A program made the translations under genes and the position numbers. Below, piece after piece: positions 1 through 8,118 of a stretch of DNA of 64,000 nt. Numbering within the stretch: the stretch's first letter is position 1; each line of letters opens with the position of its first letter. The DNA comes from an uncultured Bacteroidales bacterium. GTDB taxonomy: Bacteria > Bacteroidota > Bacteroidia > Bacteroidales > Bacteroidaceae. The stretch covers positions 1 through 64,000 of the forward strand of contig CADAPC010000037.1 in the NCBI GenBank assembly GCA_902789725.1. Direction: 5' to 3'. Under the pieces are notes generated by a model. That model saw nothing but the letters and a program-made list of their open reading frames with translations. It had not been told where the DNA came from and made no database searches.

Positions 1-458
1 CGTGTTTTGACGCATTAATGAACTGAATCAAGCTAATGGCAAGGCGCAGGCATTATTAATGGCTCACATCCATCTTTCCCAAGCCTTAGGCAAGGGGTTT
101 GGTAGTCTTTTCTTTTTCGACCACGAACCTTTAGCTCGGCGTAGCCAATAACACTAATCTTACGAACCTTTAGCATTCGGCGTAGCCAATGTGGGTGTTC
201 TCCTCAGCTCACTTAATTCTCCTTTCTTGTTGAATTCGTTAAATTGGCTACGCCGAGCTAAAGGTTCGTTACATTCGTTACATTCGTTAGATTGACTACG
301 TCGAGCTAAAGGTTCGTGGTCGAAAAAGATGGGTCGCTCCGCGAAAAGAAAAGAAAGTGGCGATTTTTTCAAAAAAAATCATTTATTTTTCGTTTTTCAT
401 TGCTTTTTGTTTTTGGCTCATAAAGGACTATATTATGTACCTACATTTTTAATGTGGT
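1..458. other. gene-free edge, repeat-rich
   Basis: I see no convincing gene between the window edge and the end of lptC. The stretch holds four copies of a roughly 25-bp unit (two per orientation) forming a long inverted repeat, plus a short tandem repeat of ttcgttaca at about 264-289. The small reading frame that crosses the repeats on the minus strand only encodes translated copies of the repeat. The first 110 bases show nothing I recognise. Confidence 0.6.
111..329. repeat. 38-bp inverted repeat with internal repeat copies
   Basis: The arms 111-148 and 292-329 are reverse complements with two mismatches in 38 positions. Inside lie a second direct copy (162-189, with a small insertion) and a second inverted copy (244-269). 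The shared core reads cgaacctttagct then cggcgtagcc. The RNA or single strand could fold into a long hairpin. The element sits just downstream of lptC. It may be a dispersed repeat or a MITE-like remnant; no transposase is nearby. Confidence 0.7.
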
Positions 459-1097
459 TCATTCTTCGTGGTTGGCTATGCTGTCTTGCTGAACCATGAG
501 GGTGGGATCGGGTTGTGGGGTGGGGGTGTCGTCTTCGAGCGGGAAGAGGCCTTTGGAGGAGTGGATGATGTAGTCGGTCATCTGCTCGTTGCTGCTAAAG
601 TTGTAGCCTGAGAGTTGTTGGGTTTCACCATCTATCTCCATGTAGGCAGGGGAGTAGATGCGGTGGGCACGAGTGTCCCAATAGAGAAGGGCGGTTTTGA
701 AGGTTTCGTTTTTGACGTTCTTGGCAAGCACGCGACCATGTAGTACCCAAAGTCCTCGGTTGTAGTAGTGGTAGGCTGTGTCGCAGGAGATGAAAGCTTC
801 TACCTGAAAATCCTTGCCAAAGGTTTCGATGAAGAGGCCTTTTTCGAACGACCAGAATTGTGGGTCTTTCTTGTCGTAGATGTACCACTCTTCGGCTATC
901 ATCTTGTAGCGGATGATGCCAGAGTCGCTGATGAGGGTGCTGACTCCGATGGTTTGGAGGGTGGGGAGTGAATCGCGCACACCAATGTCGGGACCTGTCT
1001 TTTTATCGCTGTCCTCGCACGATTGGAGAAATGACAGCATTGCAGCAGCCATGATGACTGCTGCAATGCTGAATATGTGTGTGAATCGTTGTGACAT
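459..1097 (-). CDS. lptC: LPS export protein LptC (lipoprotein form)
   Basis: Predicted LptC (212 aa), the periplasmic bridge protein that passes lipopolysaccharide from the inner-membrane LptBFG transporter towards LptA. The N-terminus is a signal peptide ending in a lipobox (L-Q-S-C, Cys27), so in this lineage the protein would be lipid-anchored instead of carrying the single membrane helix of E. coli LptC. The rest is beta-rich and fits the LptC/OstA-like family, with the aromatic stretch EEWYIYDKK near residue 70 and a polar, Asp/Pro/Gln-rich tail. It follows the TPR gene by 31 bases on the same strand, and the OMP-TPR-LptC order is one I recall from Bacteroidales. Assignment rests on family resemblance and context. 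Confidence 0.85.
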   Translation of the reverse strand: MSQRFTHIFSIAAVIMAAAMLSFLQSCEDSDKKTGPDIGVRDSLPTLQTIGVSTLISDSGIIRYKMIAEEWYIYDKKDPQFWSFEKGLFIETFGKDFQVEAFISCDTAYHYYNRGLWVLHGRVLAKNVKNETFKTALLYWDTRAHRIYSPAYMEIDGETQQLSGYNFSSNEQMTDYIIHSSKGLFPLEDDTPTPQPDPTLMVQQDSIANHEE

Positions 1098-1128
1098 AGT
1101 GTGTGGATTTCAACTTTTCAGTTTTCCA

Positions 1129-2577
1129 TTATCTCAGACGAAGTGTGGTGGTTTCGCCTGCTACGCTAACGGTTTGACCGGCTTTGATGCCTGCGAAGAA
1201 TGCTTCTGACTTGGGATAGAAGTGTGCTGCATAGTTGGCGGCTGCACGGTTAGCTTTGGCTGCTGACGATGGGTCAACGGCTTTGGCTTTGTTGCAATAG
1301 TCGTAAGCGAGGCAATAGTAGTAGCTCTTCTGTAGGTGATCGCCTGACGCCGAGCGTGCGATGCAGCTGGCTTGCAGCAGGTAGGCGCCACCGTTGGATG
1401 GGTTGTACTGGAGGGTTTTGCGGCAATAAGCGCGGCACTGTCCGATATTGCCTTTACGATACATGAGGGCTGCAACGATGTAGGAGTATTTTGCTTTCTT
1501 AGCGTTGTCTGATTCCAGGCCGATGGCTTCGTCGAAGTACTGAATGGCTCCGTTCACATCGCCGTCTTTCAAGAGTTTGGATGCCTTACCGATGGCAGCT
1601 TGTGGAGTCTTGTTGATTTGGTAGGCATAGTCAGCTGCCACATAATAGATGTTAGACTTGTCGCACTCAAAGTTGGTGAGAATGGCGAGTACTGCGTTAA
1701 GGTACTGCAGGTTGGTTTTGTTGGCTTCAACTTGCGCACCATAAATTTTCTCGAGGGCATCGCAGTCGGCTGCACCAGAGGAGACGAAGAGTTCGTCGGC
1801 TTTAATCTGCACGGGTTGGTAGTTGTCAACGATTTTCTGAGCTTCTGGCGCGAGCACCACTTGCTCTACCCATTTGGTGGAGTCTTCTGAATCAGGATCG
1901 GCAGGAATGGTCTCCGATGGGTATTCCTTTGCCTGGTCGAGCAGACGGTCGCAGATGTCGTTGGTGTTCATGTAGTCCTGGATGAAGTCCTGACGGATGT
2001 CGATGTTGTCCTTGTTCTGTAAGTAGCGGTTGTAGGAGCATTCGATGAAGCCGTAGAGGACGAATCCTTCAGTGTTGGGACCCATGTCGTCGATTCCTTC
2101 CTTGAACATCTTGTAGGCTACATTGTTATCCACTGTTGGGCAGAAGTAGTAGTAGTCATAAGCTTTTCGACAAAGGATGTTACCCTTGGTTGATGTGGTT
2201 TTTGGGGTTGCGAAGGAATTGAGCGCGTCAAGGTTGGCCAAGCGCTGATCGTAGATTTTCATGAGCTTATCGAAATATTCCTTCTTCTTCTCTGCATTGG
2301 TTTCCTGCTGAATGAGTTGCTCGAACATCCAGGCTCCGTCAGTATAAACGCGCACCATAGAGAGGGGAGCTTTTTCAAAGACATACTCCCAAGGTTCGAG
2401 GGCTTCTACGTAGCTTTTGCGCTTGTAGGCATCCTGATAGAGCGAGAGGCTTCCAAGCACGTCGATAGAGTCTTGTCCATGACCAATGCGGTCGTTGAGT
2501 GAAGTTCCCTTGAGGTCTTGCGCTGATGCTGCAAGAGCAGCGAATGCAAGGGCACATGTGAATAAAATCTTCTTCAT
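1129..2577 (-). CDS. secreted TPR-repeat protein
   Basis: A 482-aa exported protein with a clear signal peptide (MKKILFTCALAFAALAASAQ). The mature part is helical. The C-terminal third contains recognisable tetratricopeptide-like repeats, for example around AIQYFDEAIGLESDNAKKA and the following CRKTLQYNPSNGGAYL. TPRs mediate protein-protein contacts, here presumably in the periplasm. It lies between an outer-membrane protein gene and lptC, all on the minus strand, a conserved neighbourhood that suggests an envelope-assembly role, though the precise function is unknown. A -7-like box TACCTTTG lies about 75 bases upstream. A beta-barrel or lipoprotein nature is unlikely, since there is no lipobox Cys. 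Confidence 0.8.
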   Translation of the reverse strand: MKKILFTCALAFAALAASAQDLKGTSLNDRIGHGQDSIDVLGSLSLYQDAYKRKSYVEALEPWEYVFEKAPLSMVRVYTDGAWMFEQLIQQETNAEKKKEYFDKLMKIYDQRLANLDALNSFATPKTTSTKGNILCRKAYDYYYFCPTVDNNVAYKMFKEGIDDMGPNTEGFVLYGFIECSYNRYLQNKDNIDIRQDFIQDYMNTNDICDRLLDQAKEYPSETIPADPDSEDSTKWVEQVVLAPEAQKIVDNYQPVQIKADELFVSSGAADCDALEKIYGAQVEANKTNLQYLNAVLAILTNFECDKSNIYYVAADYAYQINKTPQAAIGKASKLLKDGDVNGAIQYFDEAIGLESDNAKKAKYSYIVAALMYRKGNIGQCRAYCRKTLQYNPSNGGAYLLQASCIARSASGDHLQKSYYYCLAYDYCNKAKAVDPSSAAKANRAAANYAAHFYPKSEAFFAGIKAGQTVSVAGETTTLRLR

Positions 2578-2652
2578 AATTTTTTATTTGTGTGTAAATA
2601 CTATTGCTTTAAATTTGCGGGAGAATAGCTCGCGTTTTTATTGTTTCGTATG

Positions 2653-2660
2653 CAAAGGTA
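2653..2660 (-). promoter_or_regulatory. -7 box TACCTTTG upstream of TPR gene
   Basis: The minus strand reads TACCTTTG, an exact match to the Bacteroidota -7 consensus TAnnTTTG, 75 bases before the TPR gene start. I did not find a TTTG at the ideal 19-21-base spacing, so only the -7 element is supported. Confidence 0.5.
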
Positions 2661-2771
2661 GTAAATGGAAGTCAAATAAGGATAGGTTTTCCCGATTTTT
2701 TGTGCGGGGAACTCCTATTTCGGAAGTGAAAATTCTCATGACATGCTTTCTGTAAACCATTTTTCTCTCCT

Positions 2772-4139
2772 TTATCTGAACCTTAGTTTGTAGAACCAGC
2801 GTTCGCTGAAGGTGACTCCTATGCAGAGTTTGAAATAGTTTTCAGTGAGGGCGCTTTGTCGCATGGTGGCTGCATTGAGGTAGGGAATGTTGGTGTGGAC
2901 CCACTGCACAGACAGGTTGATGCGAGGGACTGTTCTTTGATTTTGGCTGATATAGACCGTGTGCACGTTAGCAATGGGGAGGGTGATACCAGCTGAAACA
3001 CCGATTTCGTAGGGCTTTTTCGTGACCACTCCTGTTACATCGGTTTTTGCATATGTTTGTGAGTAGTAGCCACCCACTTTGTAAGTGCATCGGCTGAAAT
3101 ACTTTGTCGATGTGGGGCTGGGTATCCAATCAAGTCCTGCTGCAATCTTGGTGCGGTCGTTCAACTGACCTTTGGTGGAGGTGTAGGTCTCAGAAATGGT
3201 GCTGCTACTGAATCCTGTCTGATGGTTGGGGAATCGGCATTTGCTCCATTGTTGAAGTTCGAAGTCGGCTCCCACACGTAGTTTGCCTGCGTGATAGTAA
3301 GTGATGCCGGCTGCGATGGCTGACGGCCAATGGAAAGCGTTCTTGATGGTGTCGTTGCTTTGGGTCTCCACCGTGGTTCCGTTCATGGTTTGGGTGGTGC
3401 GGGTTGCCTCGTTGGAAAAATTGTGGCCTAACGTATAGGTGGCTCCAAGGACAATTTGGTCTTTCTTTCCAAGGGGTTGTATGTACTGAAAGCCACCTTG
3501 GATGTTGTAGGTGCTGACTTCGGCTGAATAGTTGCGCTGCATGGTGAAGGCGGAACTTTCGCTGAAGGCCATGCTCATGTTGTGGGTGTAGTCGCCCCAG
3601 ATGTAGCCGACATTAAAGCCTATGGAAATGGGCTTGAAGGGGCGCCAGCCTGTGCCGAAATATATTTCGCGCAATCCGCCGTCGCCATTGAAGGTGTAAC
3701 TGGACGAGATGTTTTCTGTTCCTTCCAGATTTTCGCTCGAAGAGGCAAAGTTGTACTTGATGTTTGAGATAGGCAACAGACCAAAGCTCATGCCTACATT
3801 TTTGAAAGCACGGAACTGGAAGGCGAAGTAATCGAAACTGGTGTTGCGTATGTTTTGCTGTAGGTTGTCCATTTTGTGGTTGCTGCTTTGGAGCGACATA
3901 CCGATATCGAAGATGGCTGTAATGGAGTCAACCTGTGAGTAAGAGGCCGGATTGGCCATGTTGATTTGCTGTCCGTCACGGAATCCTTGTGCCACACCGC
4001 CCATACCTTTGTTGAAACCCATGGCACGTTCCGATTGGATGCCGAAGCCATAACGGGAATAGGGCGTGTTGATGCCATTCTGGGCATGGGCAAATGTGGT
4101 GAATGATATTGCGACGATGGCAAGTGTGAATTTGTTCAT
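2772..4139 (-). CDS. putative outer-membrane beta-barrel protein
   Basis: A 455-aa predicted outer-membrane protein. I chose the start at 4139 because it begins a normal signal peptide (MNKFTLAIVAISFTTFAHAQ); the upstream Met at 4172 would put a charged peptide in front and would overlap the promoter -7 box. After the signal the protein shows NGINTPYSRYGFG and many alternating hydrophobic, Gly- and aromatic-rich stretches typical of a beta-barrel, ending in WFYKLRFR with aromatic C-terminal residues. It resembles the Bacteroidales outer-membrane proteins found next to the TPR and lptC genes. Function is unknown; transport of hydrophobic compounds (FadL-like) is possible but not shown. Confidence 0.75.
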   Translation of the reverse strand: MNKFTLAIVAISFTTFAHAQNGINTPYSRYGFGIQSERAMGFNKGMGGVAQGFRDGQQINMANPASYSQVDSITAIFDIGMSLQSSNHKMDNLQQNIRNTSFDYFAFQFRAFKNVGMSFGLLPISNIKYNFASSSENLEGTENISSSYTFNGDGGLREIYFGTGWRPFKPISIGFNVGYIWGDYTHNMSMAFSESSAFTMQRNYSAEVSTYNIQGGFQYIQPLGKKDQIVLGATYTLGHNFSNEATRTTQTMNGTTVETQSNDTIKNAFHWPSAIAAGITYYHAGKLRVGADFELQQWSKCRFPNHQTGFSSSTISETYTSTKGQLNDRTKIAAGLDWIPSPTSTKYFSRCTYKVGGYYSQTYAKTDVTGVVTKKPYEIGVSAGITLPIANVHTVYISQNQRTVPRINLSVQWVHTNIPYLNAATMRQSALTENYFKLCIGVTFSERWFYKLRFR

Positions 4140-4169
4140 TTTTACGTGATGTAAATCGTATTTTGGGTG

Positions 4170-4201
4170 CAAAATTAAGTTTTTTTGCGGAGTTCTTCAA
4201 A
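4170..4201 (-). promoter_or_regulatory. Bacteroidota promoter for the OMP gene
   Basis: On the minus strand a -33 TTTG (4198-4201) is followed after 20 bases by the -7 box TAATTTTG (4170-4177). Both elements and the spacing match the major sigma factor consensus of Bacteroidota. The start codon at 4139 lies about 30 bases downstream. Confidence 0.7.
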
Positions 4202-4240
4202 AAATAGGCTCTTTAAGCGAGTTAAAAAAACTGAAACTTC

Positions 4241-5503
4241 TTAATTGTGGTGTGGTTTGCCCTTGTTCTTCCCATTCTTTCTCTTGCTTTGGTATCGTCC
4301 CTTGCCTCCATGTCTGCCAGGAGTGCGGCGGCGGGAGGAGGAACTTTTGACTGTGATTTCGGGTTTTTCCCCACATCCTTCAGGCAGGTCTGGCTTGGGA
4401 ATTTCTTTTTCGATGAGCCGCTCAATTTTGAGCAAGTGTTGCCAGTCGCGTGGTGTGACCAGCGTGACTGCTTGTCCTTCACGATTGGCACGGGCAGTTC
4501 GCCCAATGCGGTGGACATAATCTTCAGGGTCGCGTGGAACATCGAAATTGATGACCATCTGGATGTCATCGATGTCAATACCTCGACTCACAATGTCTGT
4601 GGCGATGAGGATGCGGATGTGACGGTTCTTGAAGGCAAGCATCATGTCTTCACGTTCTCGCTGCTCAAGGTCGCTGTGCATGGCACCCACATTGAATCCT
4701 TTTCGTTTCAGGGTGAGGCTCAATTCTTTTACCTTCATTTTGGAGGATGCAAACATGATGACTCGGTCGAGCGATTCGTCGCTGAGCACTTTTTCCACGA
4801 TGCGTTCCTTCATGCCATCATGACATACGTAGGCGGTCTGTTGAATTTTTTCGGCTGGTTTGGAAACTGCAATCTTCACTTCCACTGGGTTGTGGAGGAT
4901 GTTTTGTGCCAGCTTTTGAATGTTGGGGGGCATGGTGGCAGAGAACATGATGGTTTGGCGGTCGTCAGACAGGTAGCTGGCAATCTTCATGATGTCATCG
5001 TAGAAACCCATGTCGAGCATGCGATCGGCTTCATCAAGGATGAAGAAGGATACTTTCTTCAGGTCGATGTGTCCACCATTGAGGTGGCTGATGAGTCGTC
5101 CGGGAGTAGCGATGATGATATCGGCTCCAAGTTCTAATCCTTTACGTTCTTGTTCGAATCGGATGCCGTCATTACCTCCATAGACGGCTACAGAGGACAC
5201 GCCATTGAGGTAGTAGGCAAATCCTTCCACTTGCTGATCAATTTGCTGGGCCAGTTCGCGGGTTGGGGACATGATGATGCAGTTGACAGAGTCCTTGGGG
5301 TAATGTCCATGACTTAGTTCGTCAAGTACAGGTAACAAGTAAGCGGCTGTCTTCCCCGTACCTGTTTGTGCAATGCCCATCAGGTCATATCCATCAAGAA
5401 TCTTGGGGATGGCCTGTTCCTGGATGGGGGTACACTCTTCAAAATTCATGGCATCAAGTGCGTCGAGCAACTCGTCCGATATGTTCAATTCGTCAAAATA
5501 CAT
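4241..5503 (-). CDS. DEAD-box RNA helicase (RhlE-like)
   Basis: A 420-aa ATP-dependent RNA helicase. All core motifs are visible: Q motif with TPIQEQAIP (about residue 25), Walker A AQTGTGKT (45-52), PTRELAQQ (80-87), TPGR (133-136), DEAD (157-160), SAT (188-190), and in the second RecA domain the HRIGRTAR motif. The last 40 residues are strongly basic (RRRTPGRHGGKGRYQSKRK), as usual for RNA-binding tails of RhlE/CsdA-type enzymes acting in ribosome assembly or RNA decay. It follows the LptF/G permease gene by 41 bases on the same strand and may be cotranscribed. The exact subfamily is uncertain. Confidence 0.93.
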   Translation of the reverse strand: MYFDELNISDELLDALDAMNFEECTPIQEQAIPKILDGYDLMGIAQTGTGKTAAYLLPVLDELSHGHYPKDSVNCIIMSPTRELAQQIDQQVEGFAYYLNGVSSVAVYGGNDGIRFEQERKGLELGADIIIATPGRLISHLNGGHIDLKKVSFFILDEADRMLDMGFYDDIMKIASYLSDDRQTIMFSATMPPNIQKLAQNILHNPVEVKIAVSKPAEKIQQTAYVCHDGMKERIVEKVLSDESLDRVIMFASSKMKVKELSLTLKRKGFNVGAMHSDLEQREREDMMLAFKNRHIRILIATDIVSRGIDIDDIQMVINFDVPRDPEDYVHRIGRTARANREGQAVTLVTPRDWQHLLKIERLIEKEIPKPDLPEGCGEKPEITVKSSSSRRRTPGRHGGKGRYQSKRKNGKNKGKPHHN

Positions 5504-5544
5504 TTAATTCGATGATAAGATGTTGTTCTTGTTGATGTAATGTT

Positions 5545-6804
5545 TTACCTGGGTGCCTTTTTGAAATAATAGAAGGCAATGAATGAATATACGAAATTGG
5601 GAATCCAAACGGCAATGAATGCGGAGAAATTGGTGTTGATGGCAAGACTTGCCACAACGGTCTGAAACATGATGTAGGCAAGAATGAGTGCCAAACCGAT
5701 GCCAAGTGCAATGCCCATTCCGTTTTTACGTTTGCGCGCTGATATGGACACTCCGATGATGGTGAGAATGAAGGTGGCAAAGGCTGTGGCACCTCGTTTG
5801 TAGTATTCCACCTCAAACTGCTGAATATTGGCAAAGCCTCGTGCTTTCTGCCGCTCGATGTGTCGTCGCAATTCGGGGGTGGTGAGGGTCATCTCCATGT
5901 CGCGCGATGCCATCAGATCTTGGGGTTGTATCTTGATGACTGTGTCGAGCTTGCTTCCACTACGGATGATTTCACGCATGCCTTCCAGATTGCGAGTCTG
6001 ATAGCCCGTAATTACCCAGTGATAGGGTTCGTAAGAGAGGGTGTCGTACTGAATGGTCATGGCTTGCAAGTGCCTCACCAGTTTCTTATCTTCAAACTTG
6101 TCGAGAGTGAAGTCGAAGGCCATTTTGTTACTTTCTTCATAACGTCCGAAATAGGCAATGACCCCAGTGTCCACCTCAAGCTGTACGTTGGAGGTGAAGT
6201 CCTGTCGGCCGCGATTTTTGTATTGGTTTTCGAATCTGACACGCTTGACGTTCCCTCGTGGAATGACGTATGACCCTAAAGTATAATTGACCACAGCAAT
6301 GATGGCCGCTGAAATGATGTATGGACGTACGATGCGTCCGAAACTGGTGCCAGTTGAGAGCATGGCGATGATTTCAGAATTGTCGGCCAATTTTGTAGTG
6401 AAGAAGATGACGGCAATAAAGACGAAAAGCTGACTGAACATGTTTGAGTAGAATGGGATGAAATTCAGATAGTAGTCGAACAGAATTTCATGCATGGGTA
6501 CATCATGTTGCAGGAACTTGTCAATGTTTTCATTGATGTCGAAAACGACAGCGATGCTGATGATCAGGATGATGGAGAAGATGTAGGTGCCCAGGAATTT
6601 GCCGATGATGTATCGGTCAAGGCGTGAAAGGGGGGTGTGCTCCTGCAGCCATCTGAGTGCAGTTGACCGATAGGCATACCTTTCCCGTAGGGCAAGCCTT
6701 TTTTTCCGCGTCTTTTGCCCTTTCTTGAAGTCAAGGTAAGCTTTGATGTCTTCCTCGCTCCCGTGGGGAACCATTTTCCCATTTTCTTCTTCAAATATAA
6801 CCAC
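5545..6804 (-). CDS. LptF/LptG family permease (YjgP/YjgQ)
   Basis: A 419-aa inner-membrane permease of the LptF/LptG family, the transmembrane half of the ABC exporter that extracts LPS from the inner membrane. It shows the family pattern: a first helix after LDRYIIGKFLGTY (about residue 60), two more helices up to about residue 170, a large periplasmic beta-jellyroll segment (about 180-320), then three C-terminal helices ending in YYFKKAPR. Oddity: about 60 charged residues (KKGQKTRKKRLALRERYAYR) precede the first conserved block, longer than the family usually has. No internal Met offers a shorter start. It sits between tgt and the helicase gene on the same strand. Confidence 0.88.
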   Translation of the reverse strand: MVIFEEENGKMVPHGSEEDIKAYLDFKKGQKTRKKRLALRERYAYRSTALRWLQEHTPLSRLDRYIIGKFLGTYIFSIILIISIAVVFDINENIDKFLQHDVPMHEILFDYYLNFIPFYSNMFSQLFVFIAVIFFTTKLADNSEIIAMLSTGTSFGRIVRPYIISAAIIAVVNYTLGSYVIPRGNVKRVRFENQYKNRGRQDFTSNVQLEVDTGVIAYFGRYEESNKMAFDFTLDKFEDKKLVRHLQAMTIQYDTLSYEPYHWVITGYQTRNLEGMREIIRSGSKLDTVIKIQPQDLMASRDMEMTLTTPELRRHIERQKARGFANIQQFEVEYYKRGATAFATFILTIIGVSISARKRKNGMGIALGIGLALILAYIMFQTVVASLAINTNFSAFIAVWIPNFVYSFIAFYYFKKAPR

Positions 6805-6885
6805 CTTTTTACCTTCTTAATCTCTATATATAAATATATGTATATATTCGTAGATGTATTGTTGCTGTTTTTCGTTTGATGGAGG

Positions 6886-8016
6886 TTACAGCCTTCGTCC
6901 CAGTTCTTCTACCATTTTGGCTTTCCATGTACAGAAGTCGCCATGAAGGATATGCTGTCGTGCTTCGCCTACGAGCCAAAGGTAGAAAGCGAGGTTGTGG
7001 ATGGATGCAATCTGCAAAGCCAGCAATTCCTGTGCCTTGAAGAGATGGTGGACGTAGGATTTGGTGTAAGCTGTGTCCACGTATGAAGTCCCTTCAGGAT
7101 CGAGGGGGGAAAAGTCGAAGTCCCACTTTTGATTTCGCAGGTTGATGGTGCCATGCTTTGTGAATATTTGCGCATTGCGTCCGTTCCGGGTGGGCATGAC
7201 GCAGTCGAACATATCAACACCGCGTTCAATGCTTTCGAGTAGGTTGATGGGAGTGCCAACCCCCATGAGGTAGCGAGGTTTGTCTTTAGGCAGGATGGCA
7301 TTTACCACTTCAATCATCTCGTACATTACTTCTGTAGGTTCGCCCACTGCCAATCCACCAATAGCGTTGCCATCCGCCCCTTTCTCTGCCACGTTCTCTG
7401 CTGCGTGTTGGCGCAAATCTTTGTAGGTGCAGCCTTGTACAATAGGGAAGAGGCTCTGCTGGTAGCCATACTTGGGTTCCGTTTCATTGAAACGCTTGAT
7501 GCATCGATCCAGCCAGCGCTCTGTCAGAGCTAACGACTTTTTTGAGTACTCATAGTCGCTGGTGCCGGGAGGACATTCGTCAAAAGCCATGATGATGTCG
7601 GCTCCAATCGTTCGCTCAATGTCCATCACTTTCTCTGGTGTGAAAAAATGTTTGCTTCCGTCGATGTGGCTACGAAACTCCACGCCTTCCTCTTTGATTT
7701 TGCGGATGCCAGCCAAAGAGAACACCTGAAACCCTCCGCTGTCAGTCAGCATCGGACGGTCGAAACCATTGAACTTGTGTAGGCCACCAGCTGCTTGGAG
7801 CACTTCAAGCCCTGGGCGAAGATAGAGGTGGTAGGTGTTGCCAAGGATGATTTGCGCCTTGATGTCATCTTTCAACTCATGCAGATGCACCGCTTTGACG
7901 GAGGCTTGAGTGCCTACAGGCATGAAGATGGGGGTTTCTATGTCACCGTGGTCGGTGTGGATGATACCTGCACGGGCTTGAGTTTTTGTATCGGAGTGTT
8001 GGAGAGTGAATGTCAT
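6886..8016 (-). CDS. tgt: queuine tRNA-ribosyltransferase
   Basis: tRNA-guanine transglycosylase (376 aa, the normal bacterial length). It exchanges guanine-34 for preQ1 in tRNAs with GUN anticodons. Family signatures are visible: the substrate-binding DSGGFQVFSL (near residue 92), the nucleophile region YLMGVGTPINLLESIERGVDMFDCVMPTRNGRN (Asp in FDCVMPTR), and the typical start TFTLQHSDTKTQARAG. In place of the four-Cys zinc pattern I see no CxCxxC cluster in the C-terminus, which reads SFVHHLFKAQE-like (SYVHHLFKAQELLALQ), so the zinc site looks absent or altered, as also reported for some Bacteroidota homologues. It precedes the LptF/G permease by 81 bases. Confidence 0.93.
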   Translation of the reverse strand: MTFTLQHSDTKTQARAGIIHTDHGDIETPIFMPVGTQASVKAVHLHELKDDIKAQIILGNTYHLYLRPGLEVLQAAGGLHKFNGFDRPMLTDSGGFQVFSLAGIRKIKEEGVEFRSHIDGSKHFFTPEKVMDIERTIGADIIMAFDECPPGTSDYEYSKKSLALTERWLDRCIKRFNETEPKYGYQQSLFPIVQGCTYKDLRQHAAENVAEKGADGNAIGGLAVGEPTEVMYEMIEVVNAILPKDKPRYLMGVGTPINLLESIERGVDMFDCVMPTRNGRNAQIFTKHGTINLRNQKWDFDFSPLDPEGTSYVDTAYTKSYVHHLFKAQELLALQIASIHNLAFYLWLVGEARQHILHGDFCTWKAKMVEELGRRL

Positions 8017-8051
8017 TGTGGGGTTGATGAAAGTTATGGGGTGATGAGAAT

Positions 8052-8111
8052 TATGGGACCTATAAGACTCATAGGCCCCATAAGACCTATAAGGCCTATG
8101 GAACTTATGGG
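8052..8111. repeat. compound repeat between lon and tgt
   Basis: The gap between lon and tgt is filled by alternating units of cctata and ttatggg/cccataa. Several alternative stems are possible, such as ataggcc (8071-8077) with ggcctat (8093-8099) and ttatggg (8105-8111) with cccataa (8077-8083). It may act as an RNA stem separating the two genes or be a simple repeat family; no T-run follows a stem, so it is not a clear intrinsic terminator. Confidence 0.6.
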
Positions 8112-8118
8112 TTGGCTC

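Noticed and set aside
262..289. Short tandem repeat resembling a CRISPR start
   Set aside because: Nine-base units without spacers; no repeat-spacer structure and no cas genes in the window.
160..372. 70-residue frame at the left edge
   Set aside because: It merely translates copies of the local inverted repeat (repeated EPLARRSQ) and has no signal, domain or promoter.
4247..5137. 296-residue plus-strand frame opposite the DEAD-box helicase
   Set aside because: Antisense to a gene with all helicase motifs; composition is low-quality and no promoter is present.
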